64,000 nucleotides of DNA, from contig NZ_FOSQ01000013.1 of assembly GCF_900114315.1 (NCBI RefSeq), positions 102,758-166,757 on the forward strand, given 5' to 3'. Below the pieces are notes generated by a model. The model had not been told where the DNA came from. It was given only the letters and a program-made list of their open reading frames with translations, and did no database searches. The position numbers and the translations under genes are program-made. Below, piece after piece: positions 7,356-15,489 of this stretch. Position 1 is the stretch's first letter, and each line of letters opens with the position of its first letter. This DNA comes from Falsiroseomonas stagni DSM 19981 (GTDB lineage: Bacteria; Pseudomonadota; Alphaproteobacteria; Acetobacterales; Acetobacteraceae).

Positions 7356-10196
7356 TCACCCCGGCTCGATCACCCCGGCCTCGACCAGCTCCTCGAAGCG
7401 CCCGGCATGGGCGACGCGGCCTTCCTCGATCACCACGATGCGGTCTGCGCCGCGGATCGTCTCCAGCCGGTGCGCGATGACGATGCGGGTGCAGGTCATC
7501 CCCGCCACGGTGCGCGTCGTCACCGCCTGGGTGGTGGGGTCCAGCGCGCTCGTCGCCTCGTCCAGGATCAGCACATCGGGCCGGTTCACCAGCGCGCGCG
7601 CCAGCAGCAGGCGCTGCACCTGCCCGCCGGAGAGCACCTGCGACGCATCAGCGATGGGCGTGCGCAGGCCCAGCGGCATGGCCCGCACATCCTCGGCGAT
7701 GGCGGCGCCTTCCAGCGCGGCCCAGATCTGCGCCTCCGTCGCGTCGCTGAAGCCGCGCAGCGTGTCGATCAGCGCGCCGGGCGGCAGGGTCGCGCCCTGC
7801 AGCACGGTGCCGACGCGCCGCCGCAGCAGGCCGAGGTCGAGCGAGGCGAGGTCCTGCCCGTCATAGGCCACGGAGCCGAAATGCGGCCGCTCCAGCCCCA
7901 GCAGCAGGCGCACCAGCGTGGATTTCCCGCAGCCCGACCGGCCGATGATGGCGACGAATTCGCCCGCCTCCACCTCCAACTCCAGCCCCCGGAAGACCGG
8001 CTGTTCCGCCCCCTCATAGGCGAAGGCGACGTTGGACAGGGACAGGTGGCCGGACAGGCGGCCGGGATCGATCCGCCCGGCCGTCGCCTCCGGCAGGGAT
8101 TGCATCAAGGGCGCCGCATGGTCGCGCATCGCGTTCAGCGGGTGCAAGCCCATGAAGGCCGCGCCGAAGCCGGACGCCGCGCCATTGGCGATCATGAAGG
8201 CCATCAGGAAGCCGACCACCGCCGGCTTCGCGCTGGCGTCGCCGGCCGCGAAGACCACGAACAGCAGGCCGAGCGCGATGAAGGTCAGCGCGGCGGAGAT
8301 GGCGGCGTGCCAGGTCTCCACATGCTCCTCCGCCAGCTTGCTGCCGCGCAGCGCCATGAAGCGCTCCGCCCAGCGGGCCAGCAGGCGCTGCTCCACGCCG
8401 GCCAGGCGCAGCTTGGTGATGCCGCTCACGGCCTCGATCGCCAGCGCATCGGCCGCGCCGGTCTGCGCCAGGCTGGCGGCATGGGCGCGCGTCTTCAGGA
8501 TGCCCGCGCCGATGGAGAGGCCGAGTTGCAGCAGGATCAGCGGCAGCGCCACCACGGCGGCCATCGGAATATAGGCGAACAGCGCAGCCATGGCGGCGGT
8601 GAAGGTCGCGATCCCACCGATCATCGCCAGGCGGTAGTTCTTGCGCCCCAGCGGCACGGCCAATGCGACGCCGAGGCGCGAGGCGAGGTCGGACGGGTTG
8701 TGCCGCCGCAGCACCGGGATCGGCAGGCGCAGCAGCCGGTCCCACAGCGCGGCATGCAGCGGCGCCTCCATCGTGGCCGTCATGCGGTGCTTGGCGATGT
8801 CGCCCGCCATCTGCACGACGAAATTGGCCAGCCCCACGCAGGCCAGCGCGATGCCGAGTTCCACCAGCCCGAAGCGGTTGCCGCCCGGGATCAGCGACCC
8901 CGTCGCGAAGGACATCGCGACCGGCATGCCAAGGCCGAGGAAGGCACCGATGACGGCGGCCCCGATCGCCAGCGCCTTGTCCGACCCATGCGGATGCACG
9001 AAGTGCTGCAACTGCGCCCAGCCCAGCGGCTGGTCCGGCAGCGGTTCGATCAGCGTCCAGGCGCGGGCTTCCAGCGTGCCGGCGACCGCCTCCGTCACCG
9101 CCACCGCGGCGGCGCCGGGCTTGTGGATGGCGTAGTGGCTGCCGGCGCGCAGCAGCGCCACAGCATCGCCCCCTTCCTCCCGCCCCAGCAGCGGGCCGAG
9201 GTCGCGCTTCCACCAATCCCCGGGCAGCGCCACCTGCCGCAGCCGCAGGCCGGAGGCGCGGGCGATCTCCTCCATGGTGGGGGGCGTGTCGATATCCTGT
9301 TCGCGCAGCCGGATCGGCCGCGTGATGCGCGGGCGGAGCCCCGCGGCCTTCGCGACCGCCACCATGGCGAGGAACAGCGGCGCCTCGTCCCGCCCGGGAT
9401 CGGCTTCCGCCGGCGGGGGCGCGTGCAGCAGGGCGGCGGCGATGCCGGCGGTGCGGCTTTCCGCCTCCCGGTCCTGGCGCGCCCGTTGTTCCAGCCGCCC
9501 GCTTTCGTCGATCTCCGCCAGGCTGCGCAGCCCCGGCAGCATGGCGACACAGGCCTGGGTGAAGGCGGCGATGCCGGCGGCCGCGTCATCCAGCGCCTCC
9601 GGCAGGACGCCGGCGAAGACCGGCGCCTCGAAGGCCGATCCCGCGACGATCCACGCCTGGGGAGGCAGGGGCAGCAGGCCGGAGACAGGTTCGAGGCCCA
9701 GCAGCATGGCCCCCTGGGCCGGCAGGCGCAGCCAGGCGCCGGCACCGCGCGTGGTGGCGGATTGCCGGTCGGCCAGTTGCAGCATGCGGCCGGGCCGTGC
9801 CACGCGGTCGATGTTGGAAGGCCGCCAGAGCCGCGCGCCGAGCCCCTGGGCCAGCACGCCCGCCCAGCCCTGCATCGCCTCCAGCACCGCCTCCGACCCG
9901 CCCAGCGCGTGCAGCTGCGGCAGGCGGCGGAGCACCGCGCCGGCGGCGGGGCGGATCACCAGGCATTCGATGTCGGACTCATGCCCGACGACCAGGCTGC
10001 CTTCCTCCAGCCTGCCGACGAAGAGGTAGGGGCCGGGCGGCGCCACGCCCTCCTCCAGCCCCTCCACCGCGGCGAAGAGGTCGGCCTCCCCCCCTTCCAG
10101 CACCCAGAAGGCACCGGGCTCCGCCAGGCTGCGCGGGGGCTGCTGGAAGCGGCGATCGATCGTCTCGATCGGCAGCGTCGAGGTGAGCGTGTCCAT
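7356..10196 (-). CDS. NHLM-type exporter, second ABC permease/ATPase (no peptidase domain)
   Basis: 946 residues, last gene of the GG-leader export cluster. The first ~380 residues are a cytosolic region not shared with ordinary ABC exporters. Residues ~400-690 form a six-helix exporter domain. The ATPase has Walker A GRSGCGKST (Lys ~758), signature LSGGQ (~855-859), Walker B VLILDEATSALD and the switch histidine in AHRLETI. Length and layout match the NHLM system ABC subunit that lacks the C39 domain and pairs with a peptidase-bearing ABC protein. The start ATG lies one base after the stop of that partner (TGA-G-ATG), so the pair are translated together and probably form a heteromeric exporter in the inner membrane. 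Confidence 0.88.
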   Translation of the reverse strand: MDTLTSTLPIETIDRRFQQPPRSLAEPGAFWVLEGGEADLFAAVEGLEEGVAPPGPYLFVGRLEEGSLVVGHESDIECLVIRPAAGAVLRRLPQLHALGGSEAVLEAMQGWAGVLAQGLGARLWRPSNIDRVARPGRMLQLADRQSATTRGAGAWLRLPAQGAMLLGLEPVSGLLPLPPQAWIVAGSAFEAPVFAGVLPEALDDAAAGIAAFTQACVAMLPGLRSLAEIDESGRLEQRARQDREAESRTAGIAAALLHAPPPAEADPGRDEAPLFLAMVAVAKAAGLRPRITRPIRLREQDIDTPPTMEEIARASGLRLRQVALPGDWWKRDLGPLLGREEGGDAVALLRAGSHYAIHKPGAAAVAVTEAVAGTLEARAWTLIEPLPDQPLGWAQLQHFVHPHGSDKALAIGAAVIGAFLGLGMPVAMSFATGSLIPGGNRFGLVELGIALACVGLANFVVQMAGDIAKHRMTATMEAPLHAALWDRLLRLPIPVLRRHNPSDLASRLGVALAVPLGRKNYRLAMIGGIATFTAAMAALFAYIPMAAVVALPLILLQLGLSIGAGILKTRAHAASLAQTGAADALAIEAVSGITKLRLAGVEQRLLARWAERFMALRGSKLAEEHVETWHAAISAALTFIALGLLFVVFAAGDASAKPAVVGFLMAFMIANGAASGFGAAFMGLHPLNAMRDHAAPLMQSLPEATAGRIDPGRLSGHLSLSNVAFAYEGAEQPVFRGLELEVEAGEFVAIIGRSGCGKSTLVRLLLGLERPHFGSVAYDGQDLASLDLGLLRRRVGTVLQGATLPPGALIDTLRGFSDATEAQIWAALEGAAIAEDVRAMPLGLRTPIADASQVLSGGQVQRLLLARALVNRPDVLILDEATSALDPTTQAVTTRTVAGMTCTRIVIAHRLETIRGADRIVVIEEGRVAHAGRFEELVEAGVIEPG

Positions 10197-10197
10197 C

Positions 10198-12339
10198 TCA
10201 GGCCTCCTGCAGCATCAGCCGCGCGAAGGCGCCGCGGCGGGCCGCCAACTCCCCGGGCGGGCCCATCTCCACGATCCGGCCGCGCTCCATCACCACCACG
10301 CGGTCGCAATCGCGCAGCGGCGCCAGGCGATGCGCGATCACCAGCATCGTGGCACCCCGGCGACGGATGTTGGACAGCAGCTCGGCCTCCGTCTCGTCAT
10401 CCAGCGCGGCCGTCGCCTCGTCGAAGACCAGGATGCGCGGGTCCTGCACCAGGGCGCGCGCGATCTCGATCCGCGCGCGCTGGCCACCCGACAGGTTCGT
10501 GCCGCCGCCGGCCACGGGGAAGGCGTAGCCCTCGCGCCGGTCCAGGATGAAGTCGTGGATCACCGCGTTGCGCGCCGCGGCGTGCAGGCGTTCCTCCGAC
10601 ACCGTCGGGTCCCACATCGCGATGTTGTCGCGCACCGTGCCGGTGAACAGGAAGCCGTTCTGGTCCACCACCTGCACGCTCTGCCGCAGCACGGCGCGGG
10701 GGATGTCGCGGATCGGCTTGTCGTCCAGCAGCACCTCCCCCGACCAGGGCTCATGCAGCCCCGCCGCCAGCAGCGCGAGCGTCGATTTGCCGGACCCGGA
10801 GGCGCCGACGATGCCGACGCGCTCGCCCGGCTCGATCACCAGCGACACGCCGGTGATGAGGGGCGCGGCGCGGCGCGAATGCCCGAAGGTGACGTCGCGC
10901 AGCTCCACCTTCCCCTGCAGGCGCCGGATGAGGCGCGGCGCGGGCGGCGGCTTCGTGAATTCTTCGGACAAGGGATGGCGCAGCGTGTCGTCGAGCAGGC
11001 GGAGATTGGCGCCGGCTTCCTGCAGCCGCGGACCCAGTTGCACCAGCCGCCCGACCGGCGCCAGGAAGGCGGATTGCAGGAACAGGAAGGCGACCAGCGC
11101 GCCGATGGACATCTGCCCATCGATGATGAGGCCGCCGCCCACCGCGATGGCCGCCGCCGCGGCGATGGTGGTGACCAGCCCCGGCAGGTACTTCAGCGCG
11201 GCCCGGCCCAGCATCAGCGATTGCCGCAAATTCAGCGCGCGGGCGCGCCGCGCCGTCAGCCGATCGAACAGCAGCGCCTCCGTCCCGCTGGCGCGGTAGC
11301 TGTCGATCATGCGCAGCCCCTGCTTGGCCTCCGCATCCTCCAGCCCCTGCTCGTTCAGCAGCCGCTGCTGATCCTCCCGCAGCCGGGCCGACAGCAGCAG
11401 CAGCGCCAGGCCGAGCGTCGCGGCGCCGAGCGCGGAGACGAGGCCGAGCCGCCAGTCGAACAGCACCAGCACCGCCAGGTAGGTGACGGCCATGATGAGG
11501 GCGAGCATCGTGCCGCCGATCTCCCGCGCCACCGTCCCGGCCACGCGGTCGTTCAGCATCACCCGGTCCGCGATGCCCGCCGCGCCGCGCTGGCCGTAGA
11601 AGGACAGCGGCAGGCGCAGCACGCGTTCCATGAATTCGATCCCGCCGCGCACCGCGACACGGGTTTCCAGATTGTGCTGCAGCGTCTTCTGCATCCAGGT
11701 GCAGAGCGCGGCGAAGAGCCCCGCGCCGAAGACCACCAGCACGATCGGCCACAGCCAGGCGACGATGCCGGCCGACATCACGCGATCCAGGAATACCTGC
11801 CGGAAACTCGGCTGCAACACGCCCGGCACCGCCAGCATCAGGCTGATCCCGATGGCGAGCCATACGGCCGCGCTGCCGCCCTTCAGGCGGTCCGCCAGCC
11901 CGCGCAGCGCACTCGGCGCGCTGCCGCCGCGCTGGAAGTCGGGGCCGGGCTTCATCATCAGCAGCACGCCGCTGAACTGCCGGCGCAGCTCCCGGTCATC
12001 CACCCGGCGGCGGCCGCGGGCGGGATCGTTCACGCACCACAGGCCGCCGGACTTCCCTTCGAGCACCAGGAAATGGTCCATGCCCCAATGCAGGATGGCG
12101 GGGCAATCGGCCTGCTCCAGCGCCTCCGGCTCGCAGCGCACGGCGCGGACCTCGAAGCCCAGCTCCCGCGCCGCGGCCACGATGTGCTGCGCCTTGCTGC
12201 CGTCGCGGGATACGCCGCAGCGCGCGCGCAGATCCTCCAGCGTCAGCCACAACCCGTGATGCGCCGCGATGATGCCAAGGGCGGCGGCGCCGCATTCCGC
12301 CGCCTCCACCTGCAGGATGGTCGGCGTGCGCATCGCCAT
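10198..12339 (-). CDS. C39 peptidase-containing ABC exporter (NHLM/PCAT type)
   Basis: 713 residues from ATG 12339. The N-terminal C39 double-glycine peptidase has its catalytic Cys16 in VEAAECGAAALG, His89 in HWGMDHFLVLEG and Asp105 in CVNDPARG. An exporter membrane domain (~155-440) and a complete ATPase follow: Walker A GASGSGKST (Lys518), LSGGQRARIEIARAL, ILVFDEATAALD, AHRLAPL. Such proteins cut a substrate after a Gly-Gly leader and export the mature part. The neighbouring 386-residue GG-leader protein is the obvious substrate. The ATG overlaps the HlyD stop by one base (TGATG); a GTG at 12342 and an ATG at 12333 are alternative starts. Confidence 0.93.
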   Translation of the reverse strand: MAMRTPTILQVEAAECGAAALGIIAAHHGLWLTLEDLRARCGVSRDGSKAQHIVAAARELGFEVRAVRCEPEALEQADCPAILHWGMDHFLVLEGKSGGLWCVNDPARGRRRVDDRELRRQFSGVLLMMKPGPDFQRGGSAPSALRGLADRLKGGSAAVWLAIGISLMLAVPGVLQPSFRQVFLDRVMSAGIVAWLWPIVLVVFGAGLFAALCTWMQKTLQHNLETRVAVRGGIEFMERVLRLPLSFYGQRGAAGIADRVMLNDRVAGTVAREIGGTMLALIMAVTYLAVLVLFDWRLGLVSALGAATLGLALLLLSARLREDQQRLLNEQGLEDAEAKQGLRMIDSYRASGTEALLFDRLTARRARALNLRQSLMLGRAALKYLPGLVTTIAAAAAIAVGGGLIIDGQMSIGALVAFLFLQSAFLAPVGRLVQLGPRLQEAGANLRLLDDTLRHPLSEEFTKPPPAPRLIRRLQGKVELRDVTFGHSRRAAPLITGVSLVIEPGERVGIVGASGSGKSTLALLAAGLHEPWSGEVLLDDKPIRDIPRAVLRQSVQVVDQNGFLFTGTVRDNIAMWDPTVSEERLHAAARNAVIHDFILDRREGYAFPVAGGGTNLSGGQRARIEIARALVQDPRILVFDEATAALDDETEAELLSNIRRRGATMLVIAHRLAPLRDCDRVVVMERGRIVEMGPPGELAARRGAFARLMLQEA

Positions 12340-13673
12340 CACCGCTGCGCCACGGTGGTCGCGGCCGGCGCGGCGGCGCTATCGGTCGTGACGCGCACAT
12401 CCTCCCCCAGCCATCGCTGCAAGGCGGGCAGGCCGAGCGCGATCATCCGCACCTGGCGCACCGTGGCCTGCATGCCGACCGGCGTGCCACCCTCGATCGA
12501 GAAGGCGGGACCGCTGCCGCCGGACCAGACATGGCGGCCGCGGGCGTCGTGCTGCAATTCGATGTTCACCTCGAACAGCGTGCGCTGGTTGCGCTGGAAT
12601 TCCGATACCAGCGCATCGTTCTGCAGCGTGCGGAGCATGCCCGCGCTGCTGGCCGGCGTATCCGCCACCCGCAGCACGCGGCCGCGCAGGAAGCCGTATT
12701 CCTGCGACGGCGCGGTGGCGGGGGAGAGGTCGACCGTCATGCCTGGCTGAAGCTTCTTGCCGTCCTGCGCGCCGACATAGACCAGGCCCACCAGCGATCC
12801 CGTGCCCGCTGCCGTGTCGCTGCGCACCAGCGTCAGCAGCGGGCCGCCGCGGCTGACCACCTGCCCGACATTCGCCTTCGCCTCCACCACGCGGCCATCG
12901 AAGGGCGACCGGACCGCCCCCATCCGGTAGATGCGGTCATTCAGCGTCGTCACCTGGCGTTCCGCCGTCGCCACGCGCTGGTCGGCGGTCAGCATGTCCC
13001 GCTCCCGCTGCGTCTGGCGCATCATCGCGTCCATCTCCAGCACGCGGCGCTCGTTCTGGAGGCCCTCGATCTGGTCGCGCACGCCGAACAGCTCGATCTG
13101 CGCGCCGATGGCGCGGTCCCGCGTGGCCAGCGACCGGTCCGCCAGATCCCGCACCACGCCCTCCCGCTCCGTCAGCAGGCGGAGGCGATCCTGCGCGGCG
13201 CGCAGGCTGCGGGCGAGCCCTTCATCCCGCGCGGCGCGCCAGGCGCGGTCCGCGGCCTGTTCGCGCTCCTGGAAGCGACGCATCTCCGCCCGCGCCGTCT
13301 CGGCATCCCGCAACTCACCCTCCGCCGCGGTGAGTTGCAGGCGAAGCTCCGCCTGGTCCACCACCGCGACCACGCTGCCGGCGGTGACGAGATCCCCCGG
13401 CCGCGCGGTGAATTCCACGACGCGCCCCTCGGTGTCGGAGACGATGTCGGTCAACCCGCCGGCGGAGAGCAGGATGCCCTGGCCGTTGATCTTCACCGGC
13501 ACGTTGGTGACGGCGGACCAGCCGATGAGGCCCAGCGTCAGCGCGCCCAGCACGCCCCACAGGATCTTCAGCGGCGGGGGAACCACCTCCAGCGCGTCCT
13601 CCACCGTGGTGACGGAGGTGGCGGAGGCGACGGCCTCCGCACGGAACAACGGGGGGTTGCCGGGGTTTTCCAT
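12339..13673 (-). CDS. HlyD-type membrane-fusion protein of the NHLM export system
   Basis: 444 residues. A cytoplasmic stretch is followed by one membrane span (ILWGVLGALTLGLIGWSAVT, ~37-56). Then come a lipoyl-like half-motif (GRVVEFTARPGDLVTAGSVVA), a long helical hairpin with RAEMRRFQEREQAADRAWR and LQNERRVLEMDAMMRQ, and the second lipoyl half (RSPFDGRVVEAKANVGQVV). The layout fits the periplasmic adaptor of peptidase-type ABC export systems, which links the inner-membrane pump to an outer-membrane channel. No TolC-like gene is present in the window. It is the first of three coupled exporter genes, 92 bp downstream of the GG-leader gene, with a perfect hairpin in that gap. Confidence 0.9.
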   Translation of the reverse strand: MENPGNPPLFRAEAVASATSVTTVEDALEVVPPPLKILWGVLGALTLGLIGWSAVTNVPVKINGQGILLSAGGLTDIVSDTEGRVVEFTARPGDLVTAGSVVAVVDQAELRLQLTAAEGELRDAETARAEMRRFQEREQAADRAWRAARDEGLARSLRAAQDRLRLLTEREGVVRDLADRSLATRDRAIGAQIELFGVRDQIEGLQNERRVLEMDAMMRQTQRERDMLTADQRVATAERQVTTLNDRIYRMGAVRSPFDGRVVEAKANVGQVVSRGGPLLTLVRSDTAAGTGSLVGLVYVGAQDGKKLQPGMTVDLSPATAPSQEYGFLRGRVLRVADTPASSAGMLRTLQNDALVSEFQRNQRTLFEVNIELQHDARGRHVWSGGSGPAFSIEGGTPVGMQATVRQVRMIALGLPALQRWLGEDVRVTTDSAAAPAATTVAQR

Positions 13674-13735
13674 GGGCGTGCATCCGCGTCAGGGCGTGAA
13701 GCCGAGGAAGGCGTGAAGCGGGAAGGCGATGGAAC

Positions 13736-13756
13736 GGGGCGCCGCGAGGGCGCCCC
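13736..13756 (-). terminator. Hairpin between GG-leader gene and exporter genes
   Basis: GGGGCGCC (13736-13743), loop GCGAG, GGCGCCCC (13749-13756): a perfect 8-bp GC stem 10 bp after the stop of the GG-leader gene and 63 bp before the HlyD start. No strong T-tract follows on the minus strand. It could be a leaky terminator or RNA-stabilising stem that favours the substrate over the exporter, a common arrangement in secretion operons. Confidence 0.4.
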
Positions 13757-13765
13757 GCCGGGCGA

Positions 13766-14926
13766 TCAGAAGCGGAAGGCGCGACGGATCTTGCGGCCCA
13801 CCTTCTTCGCGGCCTCCTTCGCCTTGTTCGCCGCATCGGCGGCCGCCTTCTCCGCCGCGGCCTTCGCATCGGCCGCGGCCTTCTCGGCGGCCGCCCGCGC
13901 ATCGGCCGCCGCCTTTTCCGCCGCCGCCTTGGCCTGCGCCGCGGCCGCGTCAGCCTGCGCCTTGGCCTGTGCCGCTGCCTTCTCGGCGGCCGCCTTCGCC
14001 TCGGCCGCCGCCTTCTCCGCCGCCACCTTGTCCGCGATGGCCTTGGCTTCGGCGGCCGCCTTGAGGGCGGCATCGCTGGTCGCCTCGGCACCCTTCACCG
14101 CGGCATCCGCGATCGGCTTGGTGTCGACGGTCACGCTGGCGCCGGCGTTCAGCCCGCCGATGCCGACCGCGGCTTCCCCGCCCAGGCCCAGCGTGACCTT
14201 GCCCTTGTCCAGCGCCGCCGTGCCGTTCAGCCCGACACCCGCCGAGCCCGGATCGACATAGCCGACGGAGCCGGTGCCGGAGGCTTCCTTGGTGCCCACG
14301 GTGACCGAGGCGGTGATGGAGCTGTAGGCGCCCGCCATCACTTCCGCGCCGGCCTTCACGCCGGTGACACCGACGCTCATCTGCCCCTCGACGCCGGCCT
14401 TGACGCCGACTTCCGTCGTCGTACCCGTCGTGGCCGTCACGCCCTTGCCCAGATTATGCTCGGTCTCCACCGTCACGCTCACGGTGCCGCCGATGCCCGC
14501 GACGCCGGACACGCCCACATTCGTCACGCCGACCTGCGCGCCGACCATGACGCCGGCCGCGGCTTCCGCCGTGACGGTGGTGGTGACGTTGCCCTCCGTC
14601 TTGGTGCCGGTGATCGACGCGAAGGCGCCCGCGCCGGCGGAAGCGCCGACACCGGTCATCGAGACTTCGTAGCCCGCGCCGGCAAAGGCGCCGGCCTGGC
14701 CCGTCACCGTCACGCCGCCGATCTCCTTCGTCGTCGACACCATCGCGCCCACGCCGACGCTGTCGGACTTCACGACCGGACCGCTGATCGCGACGCCGTA
14801 TTCGACGTCATCCTCCTTGCCGTCGCTGGCCTGTGTGCTGGACTGGATGGCGCCGCTGCCGCCGACGACGGCGGCAAGCATGGAATCGTCGAGCTCCACG
14901 AAGGCGGGCTTGGTGACAGCGTTCAT
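13766..14926 (-). CDS. Large double-glycine-leader protein, predicted substrate of the adjacent exporter
   Basis: 386 residues, not recognised as a named family. The N-terminus has MNAVTKPAFVELDDSMLAAV followed by VGG|SGAIQSS, with acidic/hydrophobic leader residues and Gly22-Gly23 at the expected C39 cleavage point. Residues ~40-270 are rich in Gly, Val, Thr and Ala with alternating small and beta-branched residues and no Cys, suggesting a long beta-rich region. Residues ~276-372 are Ala/Lys/Glu helix with an 11-residue repeat of the type AAAEKAAADAK. The tail KKVGRKIRRAFRF is strongly basic. No RiPP-modifying enzymes are nearby and typical NHLM precursors are much shorter, so a structural, surface or effector protein seems likelier than a modified peptide. 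The function is unknown. Confidence 0.8.
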   Translation of the reverse strand: MNAVTKPAFVELDDSMLAAVVGGSGAIQSSTQASDGKEDDVEYGVAISGPVVKSDSVGVGAMVSTTKEIGGVTVTGQAGAFAGAGYEVSMTGVGASAGAGAFASITGTKTEGNVTTTVTAEAAAGVMVGAQVGVTNVGVSGVAGIGGTVSVTVETEHNLGKGVTATTGTTTEVGVKAGVEGQMSVGVTGVKAGAEVMAGAYSSITASVTVGTKEASGTGSVGYVDPGSAGVGLNGTAALDKGKVTLGLGGEAAVGIGGLNAGASVTVDTKPIADAAVKGAEATSDAALKAAAEAKAIADKVAAEKAAAEAKAAAEKAAAQAKAQADAAAAQAKAAAEKAAADARAAAEKAAADAKAAAEKAAADAANKAKEAAKKVGRKIRRAFRF

Positions 14927-15050
14927 CGGCGGGCATTTCCCTGGCAGACGGGGCGATGGGGGAACCGTTGGCCGTCATGACCCGGGTTCCCGGAACGCGC
15001 CGCATCCTGCGGGCAGCCGGATGATGCAAGCGTGCCGGTTACGCGGTGGT
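14927..15050 (-). promoter_or_regulatory. 124-bp gap upstream of the GG-leader gene, likely separate promoter
   Basis: This is the longest gap in an otherwise overlapping cluster. It contains the dyad GTTCC-C-GGAAC at 14986-14996 and a nearby AACGGTTCC on the minus strand, loosely like an ECF-type GGAAC...GTT arrangement, plus an AGGGAAA about 12 bp before the start codon. No convincing sigma-70 promoter is visible. Independent expression of the substrate is an inference. Confidence 0.3.
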
Positions 15051-15485
15051 TTATGCGGCGCGCTGGAACAGCCGTTCGACCGAAAAGCGGTTCTCGCCCT
15101 GCTCCCGCGCATAGTGCTGAGCGTCCGTCATCTGCCGCACGAGGAACATGCCGAGGCCACCGATCGCGCGATCATCGACCGCCGCCTCGATGTCGGGGTC
15201 CTGCTGCACGGTGGGATCGAAGGGCGTGCCGTCATCGATCGTGGTCAGCCGCACGCGCAGCCCGCCGGCTTCCGGCACGGCCGCCAGCTCCACATGGAAC
15301 AGGCCGGCCTCGCCTTCCGGCCAGGCGCAGCGGGCGATGTTGGTGACGATCTCCTCCGCCACGAGGCGAAGCTGCATCGCCTCCGTCATCTCGGCGCCGG
15401 CATCGACCAGGTGCTCCTCGATGCTGTCGAGAAGCTGGCCGACCGCCGCATCGTCGCGCCGGCAGGAAAGCCGGATCACCGCCAT
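15051..15485 (-). CDS. RsbW-like serine-kinase/anti-sigma-type ATP-binding protein
   Basis: 144 residues from ATG 15485. The HATPase_c_2 motifs are visible: N-box RLVAEEIVTNIARCAW, G1-box TIDDGTPFDP and G2-box GGLGMFLVRQMTDA. This is the compact layout of RsbW/SpoIIAB-type anti-sigma kinases, which act with a PP2C phosphatase and a STAS antagonist protein. The phosphatase gene is directly upstream, ending 4 bp before this start. No STAS or sigma-factor gene occurs in the window. Longer upstream extensions run through the phosphatase gene and lack homology. Confidence 0.88.
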   Translation of the reverse strand: MAVIRLSCRRDDAAVGQLLDSIEEHLVDAGAEMTEAMQLRLVAEEIVTNIARCAWPEGEAGLFHVELAAVPEAGGLRVRLTTIDDGTPFDPTVQQDPDIEAAVDDRAIGGLGMFLVRQMTDAQHYAREQGENRFSVERLFQRAA

Positions 15486-15489
15486 GCCG

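Noticed and set aside
7407..10550. Long plus-strand frame of about 1,050 codons opposite the NHLM ABC genes
   Set aside because: Composition (Arg, Gln, His, Gly-rich) is typical of an antisense shadow and it crosses two well-supported genes.
7356..14926. RiPP or lanthipeptide biosynthesis cluster
   Set aside because: NHLM exporters often serve modified peptides, but no LanM, YcaO, radical SAM or nitrile-hydratase-like precursor is present and the substrate lacks Cys.
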